Source: Marsupella aquatica (lineage: Eukaryota; Marchantiophyta). Taken from it: DNA of 64,000 nt. Below are positions 36,061-48,722 of this stretch, piece by piece (within the stretch, counting starts at the first letter, position 1; each line of letters begins with the position of its first letter). The stretch lies in NCBI GenBank assembly GCA_973895155.1, contig OZ316899.1, positions 13,826,001-13,890,000 on the forward strand, written 5' to 3'. A program made the position numbers and the translations under genes. Below the pieces are notes generated by a model. It saw nothing but the letters and a program-made list of their open reading frames with translations. It did no database searches and had not been told where the DNA came from.

Positions 36061-38299
36061 TTTGTCATAAAAAGGCTTATAGCGTAACCTGGGCGCAGAA
36101 GGTGTGCCCTCAAAAAAGGCAAGTTAAAGTATCATAGAGTAGTAGAATCGCGTCCTCATAGCCAAACACAACATTCATGCATGAAGGGAGAAATCTAGTT
36201 TGGACAAAGTGTCCAGGCAACCTTGTGTTGGTTGCTCCCTGTGCTCCACCTTTAAGTTCCCCCCCTCCCCCCTCCATCCCTAATAGAATTGAAGGATTAA
36301 AGGAGACTCTGAATTAATGTCTTGGATGTACATTCATTGAAGATGAAGCCGAGGAAGTTCATTCATGCGCACGAGGGACATCGACAAGTACCAAAACATC
36401 CCCAAGAGGTAGTACGTAGAATCTTGGAGTACACATGGAATGCAGGTAACGTGCATGTTTATCATAATAAAACTCATAGATTGGTCAATTCCCGCAGGTA
36501 CTTGAACCATGTATAGGGAACCAATAATAGCAGCCAGACAAGCAGATTCCCCTCAATTGCTCGGTATCATATCACACCAATGATATGCAATTATTAGATG
36601 TTGCCATTGCGACTGTAAGTTTTCGGTAAGTCGGGAGCAACTTAACAGGACCGATTAAAATCATTTAGGGTTTTAGAGTATAGGACCCTAAATCCTGATT
36701 GAACCCGAGATTGAACCCTAAAGCAAACCAATAATAAAACGTACCATTCATAGCGTAGGCCACCAAAGGGCTCGGGCACCAAATTACCCGAACATGACGG
36801 CAACTGGAAGCTCATGCAAGATGAAGAGCAGTATGTAGTGTAATGACATGTGATGGATGCTCCAGATGGATTTGTCGTTGTTGAACAACCGTTTGTTAGT
36901 AATTAATAGTTTAGAGTGTGAACCATCCTTGTGCAGAATTCAAATTAGCAACTTTGAATCGAGGAAAATGTATGTGTAATATATGTAGTCCAACCTGCCA
37001 TAGTCCATGCCCTGATTGATTTGAATCCAGGAACATATACGTGTAATGTAGTGTAGCCATAGTCCATGGCTGCCCTGATTGAATTGAATCCAGGAACATA
37101 TATGTGTAATATAGTCCGGCCATAGTCCATGCCCTGATTGATAACACAAATATAGCAATCGCTCACCCACGTACATTGTTCTCTCTGCGATGATAAGGGG
37201 CAAGCCTGTTAATGAGTCGACCAACCCTTATCAGCAAGAGACTATGGAAATTGGTCGCCGCCAAACTCCAACCTGTTATGAAGGTCACGAGTTGGATTTA
37301 AATCACGCCGGTGGTGTGCTGTGCATGGATAGCATTCCAATCTAATAAAAAAGCATTGCCCTTAAACGGTAAACAAGAAACCAAATCGGTGACGACATAA
37401 ATCATTGCTAGATGAAAACAATCGAATATATATATGCGTCAATGAAGAAGATTGAGGTGAGCTGTAGGGTGTTGCGGACATAATAATTAATATAGAAATA
37501 TATATGTATTGCAAAGAAAAAACATGCTTAGGAGCAACATGGACAAATGTTGGCCAGTTCACCTCGACAAAAGATCCCTTGCATTGCCGGGTTTAGGTAG
37601 GGGTACGTGTTCATAAAACTGTTTAACGCACATCGTTATTTTCTCCGATGGAATGAAAATACCAGTCACATTTCCGAACACACATGGCAACACTGCCAAT
37701 TGAACTAATTAACCTGCTAGAACGCCTACAGTTTGATGATTGAATATTGGAGGCTACAGTAACCAGTGCAAGCAAGTCGACAACACTAAAGAAGCTATGG
37801 TTGTCATCCGTTCCTTTTAGGGTTTAGGGGCGATGCTCGCCACGTAAAGAATGATACTGATAGCCACGTACGCTCAGAAAAATACCATCAGCAGCCTCGA
37901 TCTGAGGATGATTACCCTCCTCAAAACTACTACAACAATCTCTGCAATCCAAGTCCACAGAAGTCGTCTGTAAGTGGCCATTGGGAAATGGAATGCGATC
38001 TCAAGAAGCTACCTAGGTACCCGGATCCTCCAAATAGACTATATGAACTTTGTCAACCTCTGTCGGAGCAGCTGTCAAAATGGCACTCAGACATGCCGTC
38101 TGGAGAAAGGCCAGGAAGATGTGATTGAATGTGTCGTGCATGGAGTCAAGGGGTTCGTAATTGGGAATTGTTTTATGTCCCTGTTGTTTAGTCGCACAAG
38201 GATTTGAGCAAAAATAATGCATTCCGGAAATGCATCGAGTACAATGAAACCTCACAACCTCGAATGATCAGCTAAGTGGAGCAATGTGCGGGATCAATC
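36061..38299. other. Intergenic DNA, no confident gene
   Basis: Short ORFs only. It contains a CCCTAAATCCTGATTG / TTTAGGG-type segment near 36665 and the 65-bp repeat listed separately. Nothing else recognised. Confidence 0.5.
36955..37145. repeat. Three diverged units of about 65 bp
   Basis: Each unit has CATAGTCCATG(GCT)GCCCTGATTGA followed by TTGAATCCAGGAACATATAYG and GTGTAATRTAGT. The minus-strand ORFs with repeated MDYG motifs are by-products. Confidence 0.8.
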
Positions 38300-39518
38300 T
38301 TCTTCTTCTACAGTCTCAGTCAGTTGTACCTTCAGCAGGCGGGTCTAACGGTATCCCAAAATGGGCTCCAAATGCTGAGCAAAAACCGGCCTTGTCGACT
38401 TCATTTTGTGCAACCTACGCCATTGTGCTCGCCTCTGCCTTCTCCAGGCATTGCGCCAACGGAGACGCCTCTCATTCATTTCCCCTGGTGTTTCTCCGGC
38501 CACTATATCTTCTTGGCGATACTCCTCCCCTGGATTCCTCTTCGTACTCCGTCTCCTCATCAACGTGGGTGGGAGCAAACACCAAGAGGTACGCCTTGGT
38601 TGGTGCCACCGCACTAACCCACCTTATTATTGGGTTCTCATTCTTGAAGAACTTCGTTGAGATTAGTATCCTCTTCATCTTCTTCAGCTATATCATTGGA
38701 TCCGTCGTCATCTATGTTTGACATTTATGTCATTGTTGTGGTGGTTTGCTGCTTTGACGTCCCTTGGTTGCGCGAGCTGAAACGGGAGTTTCCTCGTCCG
38801 ATTCGTTAATTTGCTGGCGTGTCGCCCGCCCTGGCCCCGCAGGTAGGATCTTTTAATCCTAAGCTATTGTGCAGGATTACACTTACTTTGTATGCCACTA
38901 AAGAAGGGAACCTCGGGCATCCCTTGGCATGGATGGTCTCGGATAGGCAACCCTTCCATACCTGGACGTGGTGGTAGACTCCCTCCGGCACTGCCTTGGG
39001 CAATGCGAGTTGTGTGGGGCTAGTGTGATGAAAAATCAACACCCATTTGGTGAAGAACTTGACATAGTTCGGTGCTCCTTGCTGTTTACATAGCCATATT
39101 GAATCTTGCTCCGATTTATCGGAACCTCCGCCCGTTGTATAAATGCGGCGGTTTCTCTTGTATCCAGTGCTTCTACCTTATACGCAAGTGGCAGCCTCCC
39201 TACAACTGGTAATCCAAACATATCGCACAACCGTGCTTGGAAGATGTTGTAGGTCTTTCCTCCGTAAGATATGAATAACGACTCAGGTGATATCGTCACC
39301 TTAGAAACCTTGGAACACACGCCGCTAGCCATCCCGATTGATAGGCAACAATCCATTCGGATCAGGCCGTAGACTTTGGTCACGTCAAGGAGTCGCCGAC
39401 TCTCCTCAATCTGCTGAACCTCGGCATTGGAGTTGCGTAGGTTCTCCTCTGCGGTTAGGACCCCCTTCTTGTTCCTGGCCGGCGGGACCTCGGCTCGCAG
39501 CGGGCTTGATGATGCCAT
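38300..39518 (-). pseudogene. Decayed gag-like or unknown transposon protein
   Basis: ATG at 39518 opens a 160-codon frame to 39036. A frame change near 39055 then continues it through 39042-38806 and on, with stops, to about 38345, where a basic RRLRWRNAWRRQRRAQWRRL stretch occurs. The first part has a compact domain with YGGKTYNIFQARLCDMFGLP. No catalytic motif is visible. The GAGAAACACCAGGGGAAAT segment near 38480 (minus) resembles GAGAAACCCCGGGTGAAAT at about 35489 (plus), hinting at related DNA in both regions. Probably a retroelement structural gene; function not assignable. Confidence 0.4.
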
Positions 39519-40952
39519 GACTCCAAATGGATTGTTGCTTTTGAATGGTTCAGTTATCGTGAAGCGTTCTGTCCGTTGTTGTGATTTCGAGAGCTGTTTG
39601 GAGTGAGGAAGTTTGGAAACTCTAAAGTGGCGCGATGAGCCCCTAGGCTCGAGAAACTATCGGTCGGAGTAAGCATGAAAACTAAGTGAATGGATGTGCA
39701 TTTGTTTGGATGGAGGACCGTGAAATGAAAGGTCCAACATACCCGCTCGAGCGCACTTTGATGTTTTGTGGAATACCTAAGGGGGAGGGGACCGGATTTC
39801 ACCAAATCCATATTTAAGTGCTCCTAGCATTGCCTGGTACTGCCGCTACCGCGTGTACGTATCCACAGGAGACATTCGTGGAAATTGTTCATATTCAGGG
39901 TTGAGGGTGCATCATGCTTTGGGCCATTGCATATTCAATTTTCTCTGTCTTGTCATAACAAATGAAGGAGTAGTACCATCCTCCTTAAACAAAGGCACGG
40001 TGTACACCAGATACTCATGTATCAATTCAGAATTCCAAAATTTGGAACCCAATTTGGGGAGATGCGTGACCCTTAAAAAATATGATCTTCAACAAAATAG
40101 GGGAAGTTCAGGGTTATTAGAGGGGAAGTGCCGTCATCACAAAAACAAGGAGTATCATCCTTCTGTACTTAACAGTTGTGGCCTTCAAAACGTAAGTTTT
40201 CAGAATCATCCGGAACCCTATGGACAATATAACTTATGGGCGCTTTGTAGAGCACACATTCTCGGGCTGAAAAACATTCGATTCTGCAATCAACCCTGAA
40301 CTATCATAAAAAGGCAGGGCCAGCCTGTGAACCACACATTGTGGCACCAGCTTGGGGAAACACGTATCTATGACGAGGCATCATCTTGAGGCCAGTGGCT
40401 TGATGCCACTAACATGACGACGGGTTTTAGGGTCCCCCATGATGACTTTGTCCATGAACTGCTAAAAGGCAGCCTCAGGGCCAGCCAAAAACATGGATGG
40501 AAGGCCACCAGCTCCTGAACAGTGGAAACCCACTAGAGAGACGTTGCAAGCTTGTCTGGTAACACCCGCCCCCGGGCTATGTTGGATTTAGGGTTTAAAG
40601 TTGAGTGTAGAACGTCTATAGCTGGCTTTGCCCCGTTTCCACGATCCACACTCGCCTGCGTGCCCAACAGCCTCGGCAATTCCATCATCTTACACCTCCA
40701 CGCATTCCTAAAATTATGCAATCCACAGTTTGAGTGGCTCGCCCATGCCTGTCTACAAGACAACACATTGCAAAAGATGTGAATGAATAGTAATCATGAA
40801 ACTGACCCTTCACGTTGTGCTGATCTGTGTGGCATTACTCGATGTTCAGTGTCTTGGAATCGAAGCTAATACCAACTCCTGAATAAACAACTTGCTTTAT
40901 ATACAGGTACCCTAAACCCTAAACCCATTAGCTGCTTCAGCTAGTTTAGCTG
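39519..40952. other. Intergenic DNA, no confident gene
   Basis: The longest frame (39853-40299, plus, 148 codons) has no recognisable domain or flanking structure and lies in repeat-like DNA with TTCAGAATCATCC-type elements. A CCCTAAACCCTAAACCC telomere-type box lies at about 40910-40926. Confidence 0.4.
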
Positions 40953-43132
40953 ATTTTGTGCTTGCGTTTTCAGAAGCTGATTCCGGTCGAGGAGATCTTC
41001 GCATTCCAACCCTAAAGCCTGACTCTCTGTAGTTCCTGACATCAACTTCTCATTAGCCTTTTGCAATTGACGTTGGAGTGCCTAGTTCTTCGATCGAAGA
41101 CTTGCAACCTCTGTCTTTAATTTAGCTTGCATCTCCCCAAGTTTGGCTTCTGACTTGTTTTTGTCGGCCTCCAATTCTTTTGCGGCTAAGCCCAACTTGT
41201 GGATCGAGTTGTCCCTTTCCTTGGCCAGGTCTTGAACTGCTCTGGCCAACTTCAGTTCCAAATCAGACACTTGTTGGTGCTTGGTATGTCGTAATTTCAC
41301 CAAATTTTTGTTGGCCTCAACGGTCTTTGCTTTCTCGGCTGCCAGTTCTGCTCTATACCGAGTTTTGAGTATGGTTGTCTCCTGCAATACCTTACTCAAT
41401 TGAATACAAACCGACTCAAGCAATTTTTTAGCTTTGGACGCCTCCTCCTCCTTCCGTTGAACTTCCTGCACGAGCTTCCGCAACTCCTCCTGTAAAAGGG
41501 GTGCAGCCTTCTCAATTGTTTGGGCTCCCTTTGGTGATTCAACACCGGGTTGATATTCCATAGTCAGAACCATCTCGTGTCCAATCGAGATTATTGCGGG
41601 TGGTCCTACGGCCGGGTTATTTTCAGATTCATCTCCGCCGTTGTTGTCATTGTTTCAAACTCGTCTCCGATATTGTACTTCCAGCCGGTGAATCATCGGG
41701 AAAACAATTGCTCAACCTCATCATCCTCGGCGTTCTGCACAGGAACTCCCATGTCATCTCCTAGTTCTGTTTGGGACTTTGAGGTGTCAACCTCTGCTGC
41801 CTGCCTTAGCGCCAGCGGCAGTGGTTTCTTATTCCACATGATAAGTGTTGGGTCCCAGCCTTCTGCATCTTCTTGTCCCTTCCCTAGTCCGATTTGAGTG
41901 GGAATCTCCCCTGGTTGATGTAGTTGAGTTCGAGCATGTTTTATGATTAATGTCAAATGATACGCCAGCCGGGAAACACCCCCAACCGACATCATTCTAT
42001 GATTGGTATTCAACGCCTCCAACAATCTCTTGAAAAGAAAACCACAGTAGTCCAACCCTATGCTGAGTTGATGTACCAATGCCACCTCATTCTTCCTGAA
42101 CTCAGGCCGTCTCGGAGTAAACCACACCGTAACATCCAAGATGTCGCAAGTCTGAATATTGATGCATTGACAGCGCAAGAATCCGTTTATGTTGGGTGGT
42201 CCCTCAAAGTCCCTGCACTCGGTGTCCTTATCATGAACCATCTTGCCAATTTTAACCGATTGTCCCAAGGCTAGCCCGAACACTTCGGATACCACCTTCT
42301 CTAAAAATTGGAATTCTCGACCAAATATATGCGTGAGCTTGCGCTCAGGATCCCAATTAGCTACAAAAGTCATCATCTCTCTGTGGGTTATATCTTGGGC
42401 AGTCCAGGGTAACCAGACAAAATTCTCCAACCCTGACCCGTGTAGGAATTTGGGATACCTGCCCGAAACTACGACTCGGAATACATCGTCGTCATCCCAA
42501 ATAAATTTGAGTCAAAGTTCCTCTGCTACCGTGTAAACCCAACCCTTCCAATTCCAATCCTTTGGCGTCGATGTGGTGACTGCATCATCAATTCCTCCTA
42601 GTTCTTCCCCAGTCTCACTATTCCGACCTAGACTCATTGGTGGCACTGTTGGTGTCCCGTTTTGTCACGGTCGTGCTGACTCCCGACCTGCTCCACTCTT
42701 CTTTATTTTTGCCGGTGGCACAGAGACTGCCTCTCCATGTTTCTTCCCGCATTCATTTGCTGCCAGCAGAGCTTGTTTCCCCTTGCTTCCTTGCCATGAG
42801 CCTTCACCTAGCACAGCCTTTGGCGTCCACTTCAACGTCCAGCCTGGTAGTACCCACCTGTCGTCTGGACACCTATCAATCGCTCGCCTTACCGACAACA
42901 ATTGATCCTCCTCGAACCAAATGCGGTTGAGTTCATCAACCGATGGTGACCATAAAAGATCCACATAAATGCATTCCCTGCCGACAAATGCAACCTCAAG
43001 GAGCTCCCACAACTTTTGTATGAGTTGTCTCTCTTCATCCGCTCGCTCTGGCTGCTGCTCTTTGTATGTTGCTATGAGTAGACCCCCGTACTCGAGAACA
43101 CAGCCCCAATAATGTCTTGCCTGATTCACCAT
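40953..43132 (-). pseudogene. Globular plus coiled-coil protein, decayed (gag-like)
   Basis: From ATG at 43132 one frame runs about 480 codons to 41693, interrupted by TGA at 42665-42667 and 42512-42514, both of which could be CGA in the parent. A frame change near 41660 leads into a further frame through 41082 and, past one TAG, to about 40953. The N-terminal half has two compact tryptophan-rich segments (WELLEVAFVGRECIYVDLLW; MENFVWLPWTAQDITHREMM). The C-terminal 200 residues are a regular coiled coil. The plan, globular head plus long coiled coil, resembles 1177-2712. No enzyme motif. I infer the first ORF of a retroelement family in this genome. Confidence 0.45.
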
Positions 43133-43196
43133 CGTTATAGTGCAAATAAAGAATGACACCAAAGGATGGTTGAACCCTAAACCTGGGTAAGAGGGA

Positions 43197-43250
43197 TTGT
43201 CTCTCTCTCGCTCCGCCTCGCCTTGCCTCGCTCCGCCTCGCCTCGCCCGC
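43197..43250 (+). repeat. Simple GCCTCGCCTCGCTCC repeat
   Basis: A short CT/GC-rich tract built on GCCTCGC(C/T)CC-type pentamers. Low complexity only. Confidence 0.8.
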
Positions 43251-44981
43251 CGATAGCCCAAAAAGTGAAATGCGAATGAACAATGTTTCATATCCGTCGC
43301 CTGATGAAAGCATTGAACTACCTGAGTATGAGAGAGATGCCCCAAGCAGAATATGTGATTGAGTGTTTCTTGTTGAGTGACGCTTGTACTAATAATTAAG
43401 TACCCTAGTACTACACAGTGATGCGGCCACCACACCCTTCGAGCTCAGTGTTCGTTGTTCGAGCGACACTGGCACTGGTACTAATAACTACCCTACTTCT
43501 ACACGGGGATGTGCCAACCCCACCCATTCGAGCTATATGGTAGGTAGAAGCATGAGCCTGAAGGTCGCATGCTCTAATTGATCAATTTACTTCAAGCGGC
43601 AAAGTTTTTGCTTCATTGGCACGCCGGGCTTTGGTGAGTATTTAGATCCAGGGTAGAACCAGTATATATAATAGGGATGGGCACCTTTTGTTTTCATTAT
43701 CAACATAATATATATTTCAAGTCCCTATTAATATCTCTTATGTGGCAAGCGGGTTAGGGTCGGGGTATAGTTCAGAGTTTAGGGTTTAGAACAAAACAAT
43801 GTGTGAAAATTTTTTCTAAGCAGGTCAGCTTTTGTATAAGATTTGAGTTAGGTGTGTTTTTAATTAGTAGTTACAAAATTAAGTGTGACTATAACTAAGG
43901 TAATTAAGGCCAAGATTATATAAGATTTGGGTCAGGTGTGCTTTTTATTGACTTATATCACCAATGGGAGTGGCTGGATTTAGGTTAAGACCAAGAATTT
44001 GAGGTGTCTCAATGTTGACTTGGAATTTTCTGATCCATGAGGGCATCCCCTTTGGCATACTTATTTGCTAATTGTTTACATGGTCATGATCGAAGAGAAT
44101 TTTTCAGTGCTTCCTTAGTGGTCTCATAGTACTAAAGAGACAAAGTGCCAGGTGTGAAAAGTTTTGCTTTGTCCAGGGGTGAGGTCACCCCAATGTCACT
44201 CTCATATTACCCAATTTGGCCCAAAAGCATAGTGGACCACAAATACGTTTGCTACAGAGTGACTCAAGTGATGCAAGTAAGCAGTCAGTCCTCCGAGACA
44301 AAGGTATTCTTCTTCCATGATGGCACCACTCTTGTCAACTCAATTCCAAGTAACTCTTGGTTTTTCATCACTAACTGGAAAATGACATTGGACATGTTGC
44401 AAAGATGGGTTTTCATCCATAGAGTTTAGGGTTTTCTGGAAACAACTACAGTACACTCTAGTAGTCGTGTAATTTAGTTCAGCCTTTGTGACTGACCCGC
44501 TCGGTCACGGGCCTGGTATAATACTAGCCGGGACTACTGTACTTGTCCTTTGAACGTGAATAGCGGCGAGGAGAAAACAAATGTAGACTAGAAGCTATTG
44601 TTCACGAGTACGGTCTAGAGTGAAGGCTCTAGACCGTAACTCTAGGGTCGAAAACTTGTGGGTGCTGACGGAAAGTGAGGGTGAGGAGTAACATGATGCA
44701 GGGGAGCGGGAACTAGGTCAAAAGTAGCGTAAATCTCAAAGCGGGCGGTGCGGCAGATTTGGCAGTGTCACACGGGAACGCGAGGGAGGTGCACAAGGGA
44801 GCTGGTGGATATTGCGATGGCGGTGCGTGGGAAAGCATGGGAGCTATGTCCTGTGAATGCAAGGGAAGTTCCAGCTCAGTAATGATCGCTCAAATGCCGT
44901 TTCATTTTTGCTTTGCTGTTTGATCGTTGTTTTGCAGATCATTGTCCTCGACAATCATCCCAACTTGCATCTGTCACACCA
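43251..44981. other. Intergenic DNA with fragments of the 11-31 kb repeats
   Basis: No confident gene. At about 44535-44580, CTTTGAACGTGAATAGCGGCGAGGA matches segments at 13940, 24363 and 25190. The hairpin at 44612-44635 matches 25473-25496. A GGTTTAGGGTTTAG-type box occurs near 43780. Confidence 0.5.
44612..44635. repeat. Perfect hairpin, second copy
   Basis: GGTCTAGAG, loop TGAAGG, CTCTAGACC; extended by one more pair (C...G). Partner of 25473-25496. Confidence 0.8.
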
Positions 44982-46049
44982 TTCTAGGTAGTGTTAGAGT
45001 GTATCGTACTATCTAGATCCGTATGTTTGGTATATGTGCTATATGAGCCGATAAGGTTCCGTTAGGTTTGTGTGAGAGGGTACTTCTCACTTGTGAGGCA
45101 TTGAAAGGTCATCTTTCAATGTTGAGCCTTGGAGAGAGAGGAGCTTGAGTGTGGCTATGGTGGCTGTGAGCTCCGCTTGTGTAACGTGGATTCCTTGAGT
45201 AGTGCAAGGTGCGTTGGCTTGACATACGTGTGTGATCGGATTGGTGCGGGATTGATGGGGTATTGTTGAACGGGATTGTTGTGCCGATTGTTGAGGAGAT
45301 TACATTGAAAGATTAGATTCGAAATCTGTTGTACGGACTGTGCGGACAGAAGTTTGATTGATTGAGTTGTCGACGGTTTGTGGTAGCTCGGATCGTGTGT
45401 TGTTACCAAACAGATCGTTGATATCTCAATCTGTAGCGATGTTGAGTTGCTGTCCGATCGGCCTACTTCCCGATCAATATATAGATCTGTGATTGGTGAC
45501 AGGTTTTGAGTTCGAACATTATCGTGGGCTGGCTATCGAAGGAAATCAGTTCGGGATGTTGAGGCTATTGTGTTGATCGTTAGCTTCTGTCAATCTGCAC
45601 TAAAGGTTGGATTGCGATCTGTGAAAGGCGGGTTCACAAAGCTCTGATTGGATCTCCTGTTTTTATGAAGGAAATTGCTCCTTCCAATTTCAAATGTTGC
45701 CAGATCTGATAGCAAGTTGTTGATCTACAAAACCCAGTTGGAGATGTTCAACTGTGTTCCTGCATTGATTTGCTGTTTTCAAGAAGAAACATTCACAAAT
45801 GTTGCTGGATTTGTAGTGGCACCAATGACGCAGGTGCGAAAGTGAACTATCAACGATCGTGAATTGTCGATGCTTCTGAAGCTGCATTTTTTGTGAAGGG
45901 ATTGAGGGCCGATGTTGCCAAATTGTGTATGCTGTTAGACGGCGTATTTGTGAAGGAAATTGTTGCTTTCGAGTGGCAAATGTTGCCATTTATGAGCCCG
46001 ACGAATTCTATTTTGTGTACACACACAACTATGTGCACATAAGGCAAAT

Positions 46050-46222
46050 CGCGAGGTCACCCATCCCGGGACTATTCTTAGTCGCGAGCGCAAGGGCGAA
46101 ATGCAAGGTCACCCATCCCAAGACTGAATGAGTCACGAGCGCAAGGCAAACCGCAAGGTCCAAGTCGCGAACGCAAGGCAAAGCGCGAGGTCACCCATCC
46201 CGGGGCTATTCCCAGCCGCAAG
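46050..46222 (+). repeat. Short tandem repeat with GCGAGGTCACCCATCCC
   Basis: Three or four irregular units of about 50 bp, CGCGAGGTCACCCATCCCGG then AGTCGCGAGCGCAAGGC, one of them shortened. It lies in the non-coding leader/LTR region of the methyltransferase element. Confidence 0.85.
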
Positions 46223-46849
46223 CGCTTAACTGACAAGTTCTCATCCCACCTTGTGTACACACAAGCTTTCACAACTTGTTGTTTAGATTCAAGCGCCGTG
46301 GGGCTTTATACACTTCTCGATTTGTTTAGAGGCCTATTTTAGGCCAAATTAGAGGCTGGTTTAGGGTTTTTGATACTTTTGAATCCATCTAGAGTCACGG
46401 ATTGAACCAATTTTGCCTTGATTCTCATCTACAACATTGGAGTGCCATTGTGAAGCCTATTATGAAGGCTCTTCCTTGAACCTTATGCACATTGTCATAT
46501 TGATTTGCATTTGCTTTTGTGTGGAGAGTTGAATGGTATCCATTCTTGTTTCTGGATCCTCTTCACACATGCTTCCTGTTTATGCGCCATGTTAGTTTGG
46601 CGTGGGTGCGTGATTCTATAGGAGTGATCCGGGTTTGCAACCGGACATTCTAGTTGTGCTACGTATTTCTCTCCTGGTGGTGTTGGAGTGATGCCCAACA
46701 CACCATGGTGAGTGCTTGTGTTGCTGACAGGGACAAATTGCCCTTAAGGTTAGCATATAGATTAGGTTAGGTTAGACACCACGGATTCTTTTGGTGCTGC
46801 TGGGTTACCCGATGGACGACGGACCGGTTTTACTCGGAGTGGGGCGTAG

Positions 46850-48211
46850 TTTCGGCCAGCGGCATTGGTAGCAGTCAGCAGTGCAGCTTCAGACAGTGAT
46901 TCCGACAAGGACTCAGTGACCAGTTCTCCTCGTCATCAGGTGGTTGCACCTTTGTTGTGGGATATGGACAAGATGTACGGGGCTACAAAGGGCCCACGAC
47001 GATACTCTGGTGCAGTTGGCACAATTGATCTGGATGACTTCATCCAGGAGTTTGATACGTGGTGCGATATGCAGACATTGCGTAACGCCACGTTGTTTAC
47101 CCCTTTCATGGCATGGAAGGGATTATTTCAGCATTTGGAGGGGCCACCCATGGATGACTACCATGAGTTTTGGAAGGCTCATTTGGTTGAGATTGAGGCA
47201 TGGAGGCAGCATTGGTCGCCTAATTACGTGTCCATCACCTATGGCACTAGTGCGGCAACCCAACCCATTGCCACAACTGCTGCTTCTTCTAGTAGTACTA
47301 GCCAGAGTGGCACACCATCCACTAGTAGCACTCCAACAACATCCACCGCTACTCCTACCGGTGTGATTGTGATAGGAACTGGAGTTGCGCCAGCATTTAA
47401 CCCTATGGTGGAATTCTTTGAGGTACTGAAGCAGAACTATCAGGGTGTGAGAACTGATAAGTTGAAGGGTCTCCAGGAGTTCCAGCGCAAGACTGGAGAG
47501 AGTCTACGTGAGGCATACACTCGTATGCGCAGATTGATCACTGTCACCAAGGGAGTGACAAAGGCTCAGGCAGTCCAGTTTTGGTATGCAATTCTGGACA
47601 GAGAATTGCGACGCAGAGTGAGAGATGTCACTCTGCTTAGGGATCCAGATCCCACATTAGCAGTTGTTTTTACACTTTCTGAGCGCATTGAGCTCAATAT
47701 GGTGAATGAGAAGGTGGTGACTTCCGGATTTGCCAAGGAAGCACCAAAGGCTGCATCTACATCCACACCATAGCCTACTGCACGGAAGAGCCAGAGGGAG
47801 AAGCCTACTGCACGAGAGTCTACCAGCCAGAGACCTGTGCCCTCTTATGCTGGACAACAGTCAGGATGTTGGACCTATGGTGGGGATCATGCACAGAGAT
47901 ATTGCCCAGATCATAGAGGATCAAGGGGAGCATCAGCGCCTGATCAGCGATAGTATGATCATTGTGGAGCTCCTGGACACACCAAGGATAGGTGTTTCTC
48001 ACTCCATCTTGAGTTACGGAGAGGAGGATCCCGTACACATGATCAGGGAAGAGGAGGAGGAGGTAGAGGCGGTGGACGTGGTCATGGCATGCCACATGCA
48101 GGGAGACAGGGAGGTGACACTGCCCCTGCTGTAACCATAGATCCAAAGGATGCTAAGATTGCTCAATTGGAGCAACAGCTAGCTGCCATGGCTAGTTCCT
48201 ACTTCTGGTGA
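46850..48211 (+). pseudogene. Gag with two damaged zinc knuckles
   Basis: The frame opens after a TAG at 46847-46849 and runs to TAG at 47771-47773, then in the same frame past a second TAG (47951-47953) to 48209-48211. The N-terminal part is acidic and serine-rich, followed by a core with FTPFMAWKGLFQHLEGPP and a later EFQRKTGESLREAYTRMRRL segment, as in Ty3-type gag proteins. A TS-rich linker separates them. Beyond the first stop, CWTYGGDHAQRYC and YDHCGAPGHTKDRC are C-x2-C-x4-H-x4-C knuckles, each with one cysteine turned to tyrosine (a TGT to TAT change). An RGGGRGGGRGHG stretch follows. Nucleic-acid binding is inferred from these motifs. Confidence 0.75.
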
Positions 48212-48722
48212 TGGGGCATCTACATCCTATGGACCTTTCACATCCCATGGTCCTTCCACATCTTATGGAGCTGATGGAGACCTTGCCACCATGGGATTCA
48301 GGTGTGGCACTGCACATATTGATGCATCAGTAGCTTTGACACGTGGGGCAGCCAAAGCTCTTGAGCCCCGAGGAGCAGTAGTGGAGTTAGACACACACAG
48401 AGGGGGGATGCACGTCGGTAGACAAAGCTTCCTCAGTCTTTTACATTGTCAGAGACAGTTCAGACTGCCTCTATGAACCCGGTTCGGACAAACCCTGGCG
48501 TGGGTAAGTTGGCAGAATTAGGTAGTGATGCAGTAGGGATGACAGGTACGTTGCTGGGGGCGGCTACTGCCATAGTATGCATCCCATTATTTTCAGCGAC
48601 AGACATGCTGAACTTGGGAGTTGGTCCTACAGAAGTGTTCAGATTGGCAGCTACACTCTGTGAGGACACTCCAGTGGTTGCTTCCCATGCAGAAGCAGCT
48701 TGCAATGTTGAAGCAGTGAAGA
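48212..48722 (+). pseudogene. Gag-protease linker, frameshifted
   Basis: Protein-like frames continue after a one-base shift near 48195: first a serine/glycine-rich stretch (STSYGPFTSHGPSTSYG), then other frames at 48291-48476 and 48446-48742. The frame that leads into the protease is closed by a TGA at 48717-48719, where CGA would restore arginine. Confidence 0.5.

Noticed and set aside
38284-38721. 145-codon plus ORF with hydrophobic C-terminal stretch
   Set aside because: Opposite to the coding frames of the decayed minus-strand gene, whose continuation explains the region better.
46865-46867. TTG at the start of the open gag frame taken as a start codon
   Set aside because: The frame simply opens after a TAG at 46847-46849 that may itself be a mutated CAG; the real start is probably upstream and cannot be fixed.
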